DNA from: Thoreauomyces humboldtii
Taxonomy: Eukaryota; Chytridiomycota; Chytridiomycetes; Spizellomycetales; Powellomycetaceae
Length of the DNA: 37,683 nucleotides
NCBI GenBank assembly: GCA_027596035.1
Contig: JADGJA010000141.1
Location: 1-37,683, forward strand
Direction of reading: 5' to 3'
Below, one piece after another: positions 21,935 to 33,100 of this stretch. The position numbers and the translations under genes are program-made. The notes under the pieces are model-generated. The model did no database searches. It was not told the origin of the DNA and saw only the letters and a list, made by a program, of their open reading frames with translations. Positions within the stretch are counted from its first letter, which is position 1. Every line of letters begins with the position of its first letter.

Positions 21935-23089
21935 ATGGATCTGACAGGGGCCTTGTTGCTGGGTACGCGCGGCGACGATGTCGACTACGTCGAATTCCTT
22001 CTCTCCTTCACCAAAGACACAAAGCAAGCCCAACTGGTGCTCTCTCGGGCTGCAAAGGACGGATCAAAAGTGGTGATGAAGCTAGCCTTGGACGCTGGGG
22101 TTGACCCGAACTTCGACGATGGGCGTCCCTTGATGGCGGCCGCAGACCAAGGATTCTCCGACTGCATCAGTCTTCTCGTGGCGCACGGCGCAGATCCCAA
22201 CGCCAACGGCGGTCAGGTCCTTCTCTTCGGCCTGATGATTGAAAAAAAAAAAATCGCCATCGAGAAACTTTTGGATCTCGGGGTACAACCCACCGTCGAG
22301 GCCATCTCGAAGGCCTGCAAAATGGACAACCTCGAGGATGCCCGCCTCCTCCTCGACCGGATGCATCTGGATCTCGATTCCGCTCTGCTGGCCGTGTGCT
22401 CGAGCCAGGATCGCACCGACCTCGTGGCCGAGTTCATCAGCCGCGGTGCCAACGTCCTCCACGACGATTGCGAGGCACTTGCCGTTGCTTCCGCAGCAGG
22501 TTCGACAAAGTCCATGAAGCTTCTCCTGGACGCTGGATGCGATGCTGGTGCCGGAAACAGCAAAGCTCTCATTCGTGCCGTTTACTCGTACAGCGAGAAT
22601 ATGGCGTCCGTCGTGTCGCTATTGCTCGAACATGGCGCCGACCCCACGGTCGAGGATGGTCGAGCGCTGCGGGAGGCCGCCGATCGACCGAACTGCCATC
22701 CCATGTTCGCAGACTCGGTTCAAATCCTTCTTGCCGCTCAGAAAGACTTGGGTCGTCCTATTCCGGGGTTGCAGGAAGCCCTCTGCGGCGCCGCCAGAAG
22801 CTTCAACCCCGACGCCGTTGATTTCATCATCCTCGCTGGAGCCGATCCGGCCTACCACGACGGCGCGGCTTTCCGGGAGGCGGCCGTGCGTCAGGACAAG
22901 ATGACCTTCGACCTGTTGGTGGAGCTTTCCAAGACTCCTCTGCCGGCTGCCAACGCCAGCATCGCCGACCTTCTATTCTCTGATCACATTCGGGTGGACC
23001 AGACACGGTACCAGATGTTGGTCGCGACAAGGAGCTGGCAGGATGTTTCGACCCTTCTCGAGAGTTGGACCATGACTCAAGCTTCCTAG
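21935..23089 (+). CDS. Ankyrin-repeat protein, C-terminal part
   Basis: 384 residues from the first ATG in frame at 21935; the frame is open from about 21914. It holds about ten degenerate ankyrin repeats of 30-35 residues, for example DGRPLMAAADQGFSDCISLL, VAHGADPNANGG, LLLEHGADPTVEDGRALREA and IILAGADPAYHDGAAFREA. Ankyrin repeats bind partner proteins; with the F-box-like leader upstream the likely role is a substrate adaptor of an SCF-type ligase, which is inference. There are no internal introns. A run of 12 A at 22242-22253 codes Lys and is a possible slippage site. Just upstream, 21904-21930 and 21937-21964 are an imperfect tandem duplication, so the joint to the N-terminal part carries at least two local duplications. 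The start used here may not be a real one. Confidence 0.7.
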   Translation: MDLTGALLLGTRGDDVDYVEFLLSFTKDTKQAQLVLSRAAKDGSKVVMKLALDAGVDPNFDDGRPLMAAADQGFSDCISLLVAHGADPNANGGQVLLFGLMIEKKKIAIEKLLDLGVQPTVEAISKACKMDNLEDARLLLDRMHLDLDSALLAVCSSQDRTDLVAEFISRGANVLHDDCEALAVASAAGSTKSMKLLLDAGCDAGAGNSKALIRAVYSYSENMASVVSLLLEHGADPTVEDGRALREAADRPNCHPMFADSVQILLAAQKDLGRPIPGLQEALCGAARSFNPDAVDFIILAGADPAYHDGAAFREAAVRQDKMTFDLLVELSKTPLPAANASIADLLFSDHIRVDQTRYQMLVATRSWQDVSTLLESWTMTQAS

Positions 23090-23439
23090 GCACATCGGTG
23101 CAGGCGACGCCGTTTTTAGGCTGCGGGCTATGGTCTTGTTGATTCAACCGGGCGTTGCTTTGATTGCGGCGACAGCGATTATCAGTAGCAGCGAAGAGGA
23201 GGGGCGGCAGTTTCGGGTTGACGGCCGAGATAGACTTCATGGAGATGCCGTCCGCCGACAGGAAGCACGAGGTCGCCAACGAGGAAGGACTGAATGGTAT
23301 GTTGGCGGTTCCGCGGAAGCAGCCTGTGCGGTCCTGCTGCTCCTGCATGAGCGTCCGAATCAACCCCTCGATGGTGGACATGGAGTCGGCGGAGACTTCG
23401 AGGTCGTTGGGCAACCCCACCCTCCGACCTCGAAGTCGG

Positions 23440-23645
23440 ATGTCGGTGAAGACGTATACTTCCGCGTTGGGGTCGAAGGACTTGAGGACGGGTGCGGATG
23501 CGGTTGCCCTCTGCAGTCCCGCGAACGCAGCCTCCTCCTCTGGTTCCCAGGTCCAGGGGGCGTTTCCTGACTGCAACCGGGTGAGGGGAAGGGCGATGTC
23601 GGCGTATCGGTGTACGAACTTGGACATATAGTTTGTGGGGCCCAG
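23440..23645 (-). mobile_element. Ty3/gypsy polymerase relic (RT end / RNase H start)
   Basis: The minus strand reads LGPTNYMSKFVHRYADIALP, then LTRLQSGNAPWTW, EPEEEAAFAGL and SAPVLKSFDPNAEVYVFTDI. This is the stretch joining the reverse transcriptase thumb to the RNase H start in Ty3/gypsy elements (consensus of the type Y-x-x-F-x-x-x-x-A-x-I-A-x-P-L-T). The similarity stops at TDI, where TDAS would be expected, and a stop lies just upstream of LLGPTNY. No LTR, integrase or gag is seen nearby. It is a fragment of about 200 bp and cannot be functional. Confidence 0.8.
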
Positions 23646-23668
23646 GAGTCACAGAAGAACATGGGGAA

Positions 23669-23686
23669 GAGTCACAGAGCTGCTGA
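23669..23686. repeat. 18-bp direct repeat, copy 2
   Basis: Identical to 21131-21148. A shorter partial copy (GAGTCACAG) lies just before it at 23646-23654. Confidence 0.7.
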
Positions 23687-24127
23687 GCCACATGTGTACA
23701 AAGCACCGTTTTTCGATATGATGCTGTACTGGACTAGCCCAAGGGGACGGGGGCCTTAGGGTCCACGAAACACAGCCCTAGTTGGTATGGTGCTGTACAT
23801 ATATCCTGAGGTGTATGTGCCCAGTCAATGACTGCTGTGTATGAGATGTGGCACTTGTACCTACGGTGTCCCTCTTCTTGGGCAGGTAACCGCGAAGGAG
23901 CGATCTAAAGCGCCTCCTTGAGGCGTACGGCTGTTCAGAGTAAAAAGACGCTGTTGAGATGATATCTGAGAAACATGACACAACATGCGAACTGTTCGTG
24001 GCATCTAGCGAACGAGACTGGCACAAGGAAGTAAACTAATCCTGAGACCAACGTCCGGGGGGTGATTGGAAACGAACACGAGGGGTAGATACGATGAGGA
24101 ATACTTCCGCTATCCGACCCAGTGTCG

Positions 24128-26194
24128 TCAATCGACGAGACTGACGGCCTGGTGCACGACCCTGACCGCCGTCCTCGGGCCAACCCATCCGTCATTCCCC
24201 GTCAGTCTCGGGTAGAACCTCCCCACGATCTCCTCGGCGCTCAAAGTGACGACCGTGGCCATCGTCGGTCCGTCCACTGCCCTGATGACGTACTACATCC
24301 CCCTGCATCGGCACAGGGTGGGATCCCTGACGTCCAGCGGCAGGGCGGCGGGCGAGAACTGGACGTGCTTGCAGAGGAATCTGACGGGCTCCCATCCGTC
24401 CCACCGGATCTGGGACACCAGAAGCACGACGACGGCCGGCTCGTTCTTGGACATGGAAAGGGGGAGTATCTTGGTGTGACTTCGGATATTTCCGCGGACG
24501 AGGTCGCCGACTCGGATGTTTTCGGCACCCAGTTGAACACTGTCGCAGGTCCTAAGCTTCCGTTGTCCAGAACGAGCAGCTCCTGCGGCCAAAGTGGTTG
24601 CTTGTGGGTAATCGGGGACTCTTGGGGTGTTGCCGGACATCGAGAGCACGCTTCGGGCATATTCGTAGGCTTTGTTGACGACCATGAGGTAATGGAAGAC
24701 GATGGGGCAGGGTTTTGCGCGGGCCAGCAGTATGAGCCTATCCACCTCTAATCGCATGGTTCGCGGGAGGTTATAACCGGCAAATGGACGGATTAGCGGT
24801 TTGAGGGTTGCAAACTCGACCGGAGCATCGACCAGTCGGATCACATAGCCGATGTCGTTCCAACTTTGGTTCTCTCCGAGGTTTCGATAGCGGTGGACGG
24901 GAGAGAACCGAACTTTGGGGCTATCTGTAGTGCCTCGCAAAACAAGAATTGGAGGTACCCATGTGTTTCTGAAAGTTTGCGCTCAATTCGGAGTGGTTTT
25001 GAGGTGAACCGAGCGGATGACAGCAGGCCAGTATGATATGTTTCCAAGAAGCGACCCAACATTGAGGCAGTTGCTTGGATTTTTCGTGGTCGGCATCGGG
25101 AACAAGGATTGAGGAGAAGTAATGTCCAGATACATCTCGATCCAGACCAAGTCGCCTTTGCGGTACATAGGTTCAGTTTGGAATTTTAAATTCTGACGCA
25201 AAAGTCGCTTTGACAGGTCGGTTTTTTCCGAGTCGGGCGGAGCGGTAACAATCGTCGGCATCGAAGAAGAAGCCATACCTTGTGCAGCAGGATGATGAAC
25301 GCTGGGAGCAGAAACGACTCTGGTCGGTCTAAAGGAGGTCGAGATGGCATCAGGATCAGATTTTGGCCGCTTCGACGGGAGAGCCGTGGTGGAGTATCGT
25401 GGTTGAGATGCTGGTCGTTTCGCGGGCAGGGTGGCCGCCGTCTTGGAAGATTGGCCACGGAAATGGGAATTTCCAGCCAAGATAGTGTGGAATGACGGCG
25501 TCTGAGCAGATGTCACCCTCGCTTCCAATAGTAGCTTGGCCACTGATAATGGTTTCACGACAGGACTAGTTGCTACTTGCAGGTGTCTCAATGAAGGCGG
25601 CTGATGAAACTCTTTGCCATATAGAGGGGCCCGCAGGAAACTTGGCGTGGGGGTGAGTACTTGGGATATTGGAGTTTGGCAGAATGAGACGAGCCGTGTG
25701 AACATCTGCTGTCCTTGACCTTGGCTTTGGCGGAGACTGCGATGCGCACCATAGTCTGATCGAGCTATCGGAATCGAACCTGCGCGCGTGCATTGTCCCC
25801 ATCAAGTTCGAGGTTTGGACCAGGCCTGGGTGAACCAGCAGGAGTCTGATTCAAGGAACCTTCCGAGGTCCCTCGCTTTCGCCGCCGAGGCGCGGGCGTC
25901 CTACCTCCCGGGTTCCGCTTGGCCCAAGCGCGACAAGGTTTGCACCGACATTTGGCACAGTTTCCAGTCTCACTGGTGGCCAGCCATTCCAGATGAGGTT
26001 GAAAGTCGGAAACGCTTCGATACTTTGCTCCACTGCGATGGCGAAAATTCGGTCAAGCTGTTAGAAGATACAGTACGCACGTGTCGGAAAAGGGGCACAG
26101 ACAAGCCGCGTTCTTGCCTTGGATGACCATAGAGATAGCTGTGGCTATCCCCGTCGCTATCCACCGTCGTTGTCCGGTTGGTGGTGGGGCTCAT
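24128..26194 (-). pseudogene. clr2: Clr2-like transcription-silencing gene with two in-frame stops
   Basis: Clr2 works in the fission yeast SHREC complex, which deacetylates nucleosomes in heterochromatin. Three exons are readable: 26194-26118, 26032-25780 and 25708-24128. Exons 1-2 give the N-terminal domain: YLYGHPSGAKYRSVSDFQPH, then LEWLATSE and the cysteine cluster NCAKCRCKPC. Exon 3 has a disordered Ser/Pro/Lys stretch, then MYRKGDLVWIEM, ISYWPAVIRS, GYVIRLVD, LGAENIRVGDLVRG, YVIRAVDGP and IVGRFYPRL, as I recall for Clr2-family C-termini. One frame runs through exon 3 but is cut by TGA at 24983-24985 and TAG at 24293-24295. No intron of suitable phase removes the TGA; only a 39-nt one could remove the TAG. 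Intron 1 uses a GC donor (AG|GCAAGA). The true 5' end is unresolved; a possible upstream exon near 26400-26510 reads GKLHYLQKIRKAMNGDEDK. Decay or sequence error are both possible. Confidence 0.75.
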
Positions 26195-27148
26195 GAGTCA
26201 CAGACACGATTGCATGCACAGCCACCCCATTCCCTTCTCCCTTCCGTTGTGCGGGCCACTTCGTGAGCAAAGTGTGCGCTTTTACCCCGCTGGAATATTC
26301 TGCTCGGGGCACCTTCAATGTTGAGCCTTGCGACGACGCCAGCGGTGGGAAAGCGTAGGCGCTGGCGAGATGTGGGGCAGCAACTCGGTGGATCTTTTCT
26401 CGGGAATCTTGGTTGTTTGGTAACTTGTCCTCGTCTCCGTTCATGGCTTTTCGTATCTTTTGTAGGTAATGCAGCTTGCCTTCCCCGTAAGGGAAAGCGA
26501 ACCGCCCCAGCCGGTGTAAATGCAGAGGGTTTACTACTCAACTATCCCTTTCTTGGCAGTCTCTTCAGAACAAAATCTATAATGAAGCACACTTTCCCTT
26601 TGTGATTCTCTTGTATATTTTTTTTTTTAAATGTAACATCGTTTTCAACATCTCATCTTCCCTTGCTATGATATCAACTTCTCCTCTCCTTCCCTCGAAG
26701 GGCCTGGGTCGTGGCGGATTGGTGCTGGCGGTGGAGACGAGTGCGCGAAACGTTAACGATTGTGGCTCAGCCCAAGGACGGAATGTAACGGGACTGTGCC
26801 ACACGTTGGTACCTCATACACACATCCGGAAACTTGGCTTTCCTGGCATTCCACTTGGCATTACCCAGCCTTTCTGCTTGCACAGGTAACCTACGTGATC
26901 TAGTGTCGCTTCTGTGTGTGTGGGTATGTGGGTCTGTGCGTGCGTGCCTGCAGGGGATGTTGGGTTGAGTGGCCCATTCTCATACAAAGACCTTTTTTCG
27001 TGACAGCACGACATACCACGCATAATCTCCGCCAACCTACTCCTGCTCATCACTGGCACCCCAGAGACTCGTGGAACTCCAGTCACAGAGAGCGCTCGCT
27101 CGGCGTCATTGATCATTCTCTGTGTCTTGCTCCGAGGCGTCGACCCGA
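26195..27148. promoter_or_regulatory. Divergent upstream region between the Clr2-like locus and UFD4
   Basis: No gene is supported. It may hold an unresolved 5' exon of the Clr2-like gene (open minus frame about 26400-26510). A T-run lies at about 26620-26630 and a GT-rich stretch at about 26912-26950. The UFD4 promoter must lie in the right half. Confidence 0.4.
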
Positions 27149-30100
27149 ATGAAGTCTCCGCCCGGAACTGATCACGAACTGCTTCAGCGCGACAACGGCG
27201 ACCGAGAGCACATTCCCACCACCAACACACAGCACCACCCAACGTCAGCAACTCACCCTCCTCAAGCAAGGCGCAGATCCCTACGGCTCTCGGAAAAGGA
27301 AGCAGTCCCACCAGTTCCTCTTAGCGTTCCTTCTTTAACCACACCCGTCCGGCCTCGCAGAACGCGGGACTCTGCGCTCGCCCCCAACTCGCGTTCGATC
27401 AAGACCGAGGAGCCTCCTTCGAAACGGTGAGTCGAGCTCTTCTGCTTTTCGTCAGACCAAAAAGGGGTCGTCATGTCTCACCCTCAAGGCCCCCGTCACA
27501 GACCACGTGTTTCGGAAGCCGACAAGGTACCTTCTTCCGCGAGCTCGACGAGTCGACGCAGAACCTCTTCCGATCTAGCGGACGATACCGTCTCGGCTGA
27601 ACCTCCTTCGAAACGTCAGCGGAAAGCTGCCGTGAAGGCTCTGGAAGGAATCGCCAGCATCGCCAATAGTGGAAGGCGCACCCTGCGCAGCGAACCCGCC
27701 ATGGGAAAGGACGGAAAAAGCAGAGGTTCGGATGGAGACGGGGAGGAGGCCAGGGAAGAGACCATCAAACCCTCCTCTATGGCGAGCTCGGAGAAGAAAG
27801 GGAAAGCAAACAATCGGCGAGCCAAGAAAGCTGATTCCAAGCCCGCTGCAACTAAACCCACACCCGCCCAGTCACGGAGTGCGGGAGGCTCCAAGCGTGG
27901 GCGCACGGCAAAATCGCAAGGCAAGGATGTCCGCCCATCAGGATCTTCGGGCGATTCTGAGGATCAGGGCGGCCTTGGCCATACGGAAGACGATTACATG
28001 GACGAGGACAGCGACGAGCTTGACGGTTCTTCTCATCCTGGACCTCCTGGACCATCGTTCACTTTCGACAGCCGAGCAGGTGGAGGGAGCGCCGCTTCCG
28101 GACGTTTCGCAGAAATGTTAAGACAGATGAAGCAATCAGCTGATCCCACGACGCAAATGATCGCCTTGCAAGAGCTTTCTGAAATACTGAGCATGGCTAC
28201 AGGTACGTCATTGCTGCATCGATCTTGAACGGATCCAGGCTAACTCTTACTACAGAGGATATGTTCATTGGGCACGGAGGGCAACGCATGGCTGGATTCA
28301 GCACGGACGAGTTTGTAAAGGCTTTGGTCGGGATCATCAAAGGCGGATCGCCACAACTGGATGGCGACGTCTCGCTCGCCATGCTTCAAGAAATGGGCAT
28401 GACGGCTGCTGAGCTAGGACTCGGAACAAACGACATGCTCACGCCGGAACTGATGCTCCTCGCGTGTCGCTGCCTCTCCAATCTTATTGAGGCCCACCCT
28501 TCGAGTACCATGCACGTCCTGCAACACGGTGCCGTGCAGGTGCTCGTAGAGAAGCTGATGGAAGTTGAGTACATTGACCTGGCGGAGCAGGTGCTTTCCG
28601 TTTTGGACAAGATCAGTGTGGACTACCCTTCAGCTATTTTGAAAGCAAACGGACTGCTGGCAGTCCTGCAGTATATCGACTTCTTTGGACTTCACGTGCA
28701 ACGCACCGCAGTGACGATCGCCGCCAATGCATGTCAAGGCCTTAATGCCGCATTAGCCGGCGCTCGCAGACTAGACCCGTCGGCTACGATTGGTGAGTGA
28801 CTGGTGATTACACTCTGACTTACGTATTTGCGGTAGGCTAATATCAACTGCATTATTTAGGAGCTGACGGTGCCGGTGGCAACATCCACGACAAGGTTCG
28901 TGAAGTAGTGCCCATCCTGGAGCGCCTGCTTAGCTATGGGGACAACAAGATTGTGGAGCAAACCGTGCGAGCGCTGGATCGGATCGTTGACTGGAGCTGG
29001 AAGAACTGTAACCACCTGGAGGGTTTCGTTTCAATCAGCCTATTAAAAACCATAGTGACGATCATCGACCCTAACGGCGGACAGGACGCAGGTGGTGCCG
29101 CCCTGCCCAGCGTCTTCGCCAAGCTCGTCAAACTCGTAACAAGTGTAGCAAAGGGCTCGCCAACACTTGGAACCTATCTGATTACGGATCTTGGGATCGT
29201 GGATGTCATCAAGAACTACTTGACCGGAGGTCTGGTTATTAGTGATTCGCTGGTAGACGCAGAAGAAACCGACATGGAAACCATCTCGACCGCGGTGACC
29301 GAAGTCGTGGTCACCCGACCTGCAGACCAAGTCTTGCAAGTAATCCGCCTCGCGTCAGCTGTTCTTCCAAGTCTTCCAAGCACCGGCATCTGGGAGATAC
29401 CCTCCGCTACTGCGAAACCGGCCAACTCCGGTGTGGACTCAACAGGCTCTACGAAGACCGAAAGCGCGATTCCCGACCCGGATGTGGCCTTAGAAATTAG
29501 CAAAGCACCAAAATCTCCATCCAAAGCCGCTTCGGAGAAAAACAGTTCTGCAAGTCGCCGCGAACGCCGGTTGCACCTCCTCGAACAAAATCCAACGGCT
29601 GTGCGCAGATATTCTACGCTTCTCCTACCCATCTTCATCGAGGTCTTTGGCGTTACCGTCAACCCGGACCTCCGACGTACGATCGTCGAATGCCTCGCAA
29701 AGGGGATCTGGCACCTGCAGGATCCGGATGATCTGGCCAAGGCGCTCAAGAAAAACAAGGTTTTTGGGAAGTTCGTACCGGAACTGCTCAGTCTTTACAC
29801 GACCGGCACAAATGCATCTCCGAAGGAACGCAAGGAGTCTCTGGTGCTGGTCGCCGGGGGCATACAGATCGCCCTGGTTGTGTTGGACAGATGCGGGGAT
29901 AGGTTCGCAGCTTGGTTCGCCCGCGAGGGTGCTTTGCGGGAGATGGAGCGGATCGTGGCTGAAAAATCTGATGACAATGACGCAGGCGGCGAATCATCAG
30001 ATGCCGCGCACGAACCAGCCGCCGATGCCACATCTTCGCCGTTCGGTAACCGCATGAACGACCTGGTTAATGAGCTGAGGAAGCTGCAGGGTCGGGCTGA

Positions 30101-33100
30101 TGGTGGCTCCTCTGGTTACGCTTCGCTCGATGCAAGACGTGCTCAGGTGGATGAACTTCTCCGAACTGTCGAAGCGATGCAACAAGAGAATCTGTCTCTG
30201 GAAGCGGACGAGGGGTCGAGCGCTAATGGTACAAAGAAGACAAATGATGCAGAGGTTGACGCCAGTGCCACCGACAAGGAAGCCGCGGCTGGGAAGTCAT
30301 CAGCGGAATCCGCCGTAGACTCAGGTCTTCTCGGATCCATGCGCAGTTTCATGGACCGGCTCGAGCGCTCGGACGACCACAGCTCCTCGCGTCCCAAGAC
30401 AGCATCAGGCGGCGACATCACAATGTTGAACGGGACGCTATGTCGGGAGAAGGATGTGAAGGTCTGGGTTGTTGACAACTGCCGGAAGCTTGCCACAGAT
30501 ATGTCTTCTTCTTCCTCGGAGAATCAAGGCGATGTTCTTAGTCAGCTGCGTGCACTTGCGAAAGCGTTGCGGGATCAGCCATCCACCGTTCGAGAGCTGC
30601 TTGCTGTCCTACAGCAGGTTGCCCAGCACTTTGCAGGAACCACCGACATGCACGGAGGAATTGGTGTCACCGGCTACGAGATGCTGGAGAGCGGAGTCAT
30701 GCTCGCTCTAACCGACGTTCTCGCAGGTCCCGCTTCCGTCCCTTCCGAGACCAGTTCCAAGCACACCACGGTTGCGGAGAACCTGAAGGCATTCCTCCAC
30801 GTCTTTATGAACGGCCCGACCCCCGATCCAGCCCACCAACCCTTCCACGTCCCCGGTGCCCTCAAGCGACTGGTTCAAGCCCTTCAGGAGTGTCTTTCGC
30901 GAGTTGAACAGTTTGAAGTGGCCGTCGGCGTACCCTCCCCATCGGCCGATTCCAGATACTCGAGCCTGGGAGGCTTCGGATATGGGATCTCCGGGGCTCA
31001 ACATCGGGAGACCAGCAACCCGAGTCTGCAGCTGACGCGGCAGCTGAGGGTCCAACTCGTTGCAGAAGACCCGAAGACGGTCCCTGCTCAGTACCAGGCT
31101 CTCCTCATCAGCGTTCATGCCGTTGCTACTTACAAGGCTTTGGAAGATTATCTCAAGGGAAGGGTCGTCATGGCCCCTGGCCTGGAGACTAGGAGCGAAT
31201 CCAAGACTGGGGTCGAAGAGCTAGGCCTGGATGCTAGCAAAATAGATGAGGACAAGATCGAGGAGGATGATCTTGACGAGGACTTCGTGGACGAGGACGA
31301 TGGCGAAGACGACATGGACGAGGATGTAAGTTACCCGAATTGCTCTGGAAGCAGGTTCTCAAAACTTGAAGCTGATCTTTGTTTTTTTTTCTGCAGGTGA
31401 TGAATGTCAGCGATCTGCTCCTCGAGTCGGAAGAGGCATCGCGCAACCGTCGACGTCGCGAGAGCGTGCCCGATAATGGAAAACCCGAGGATGCTGCTGC
31501 AACAAGCGGAGAAGCCGGTGCAGCCGGTGCAGCCGGTCGTAGAGACAGCGTCATTGACGTACGAACAGAAACCCCCACCAGTACCCCAGCACGTCCAGCT
31601 ACACGCGCCAGCTCATCCGCAGCTAACGACTCTCCGGCAAGTCAACTCCCACCGAAAGTCCCGTCGACTCCCGCTGCAGCTCCCTTATCTTACGCATCGG
31701 CCGCCGCTGCGTCCACGAACTTCAACATCGAGTTTAAGATTGGAGAAATGCCGCTTCCCCGCGACATGACCATTTTTGGATCCGTCTACCAGTCCGAGCT
31801 CACGAAAAACGTTCAACAGCCAAACGTATGGGGAAAAGTTTTCACAGTCAGCTATAAAAAGGTCTGGCCCGGGCAAAAGGAGTCAATCGGCCCCGACGTC
31901 CCTCCTGCCAGCGGCATTGCTGCCGCCCCGGACGCCTCTGCCTGTAGTGGCTTCAAGGTTCCCTTTTCCAAGAGTTTGCCGGAGGGGGTGTCTCTGGACC
32001 GACCAGATGGACAAGTCCTTTATCTGCTCCGGATTCTCTACAGCCTCAACAGTCGCTGGGCAGAGGTCTACGCTAACGAAGATCTGGAACTAGATGGAGT
32101 TCACGCAGGAGGGTCTACTGCTTTGGCTTTGCAAGAAGGAAGTCAACCCCTGGAGAGAGTTGCCAATACCTCCAGGACCGACGCGCCCGTCCGTCTCGAC
32201 GCCCTTCCGGCTCCAGCGTTCACAAGTACAAAGCTGACCGCGAAGCTGAACCGACAGCTCGACGAGCCTCTGATCGTTGCGTCGGACGTGCTGCCCTCTT
32301 GGTGTTCCCTCCTTACCAAGAGCTTCCCGTTCCTGGTGCCTTTCGACACGCGTCTCGTGTACCTCCAGAGCACTTCATTCGGATACTCGAGGAGCATGGG
32401 TCGATGGCAACAGCAGCAGCAGCAAGGCGGTGCGGGCAGCGCCAACAATGAGTCCAACAGCTCCTCACAGAACGGAGGCGGACAGCAGTTGGGTCGAATC
32501 CAACGTCAAAAAGTCCGTATCGCTCGTGAACGCATCCTCGACAGCATGGTCAAAGTGGTCCAGCTGTATGGATCCACTCAGGCCCTCCTGGAGGTCGAAT
32601 TCTTCGATGAAGTCGGCACAGGGCTGGGCCCCACGCTCGAATTTTATTCGAGCGTTTGTCGCGCCGTTAGGGAGCGGGGTGGCTCAACCTTTGGTGCTGG
32701 AAAGCCGTTGAAGCTTTGGAGAAGCGACGACGCACCGCCACCATCTTCCGACACAGCGGAAGTGCGAGAGGACTTCCTGAACCCTTCGCTCGGGTTCTTC
32801 CCGGCTCCGCTCAGTGCCTCACAGACGACCAGCGATGACGGCAAGAGAACCCTGTCTCTGTTCCAAGGACTGGGGACTTTTGTTGCCAAGGCTCTTCTCG
32901 ATTCGCGCATGGTGGACCTTCCATTCAGTCCCATCTTCCTGGAAATGGTTGTTGGCGAGGAGGAAGAGGAAGAGGCACAAGCAGAAGCGGCGATGGGAAG
33001 AGCGGGACGAAGCGGTGCAGAGTTTCATCTCCTCCGACACGTCGATCCTTCCCTGTACAAATCACTCCTGGACCTCAAAAAGTACGTCCATGCCAAGAGC

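Larger units (their letters stand above)
23090..24127. other. Gene-free stretch around the gypsy relic
   Basis: Besides the relic and one copy of the 18-bp direct repeat, I see no gene. The minus-strand frame continues past the relic towards 22827 without retroelement motifs and runs antisense into the ankyrin gene. The part near 24127 should be the 3' flank of the Clr2-like locus. Confidence 0.5.

Noticed and set aside
22827..23627. 266-residue minus-strand frame as a retroelement protein
   Set aside because: Only the first about 60 residues match gypsy polymerase; the rest has no motif and runs antisense through the ankyrin gene.
24254..24293. A 39-nt intron that would remove the TAG in the Clr2-like gene
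   Set aside because: GT and AG ends exist in phase, but 39 nt is shorter than every other intron placed here (minimum 53) and has no clear branch site; the TGA upstream would remain anyway.
24983..24985. Recoding of TGA as selenocysteine or stop read-through
   Set aside because: TGA ends several good genes in this window and no catalytic context or recoding element is visible.
25765..25785. tRNA B-box lookalike (GGTTCGATTCC on the minus strand)
   Set aside because: The flanking bases do not form a T-stem, and the site is explained as the donor junction of the second intron of the Clr2-like gene.
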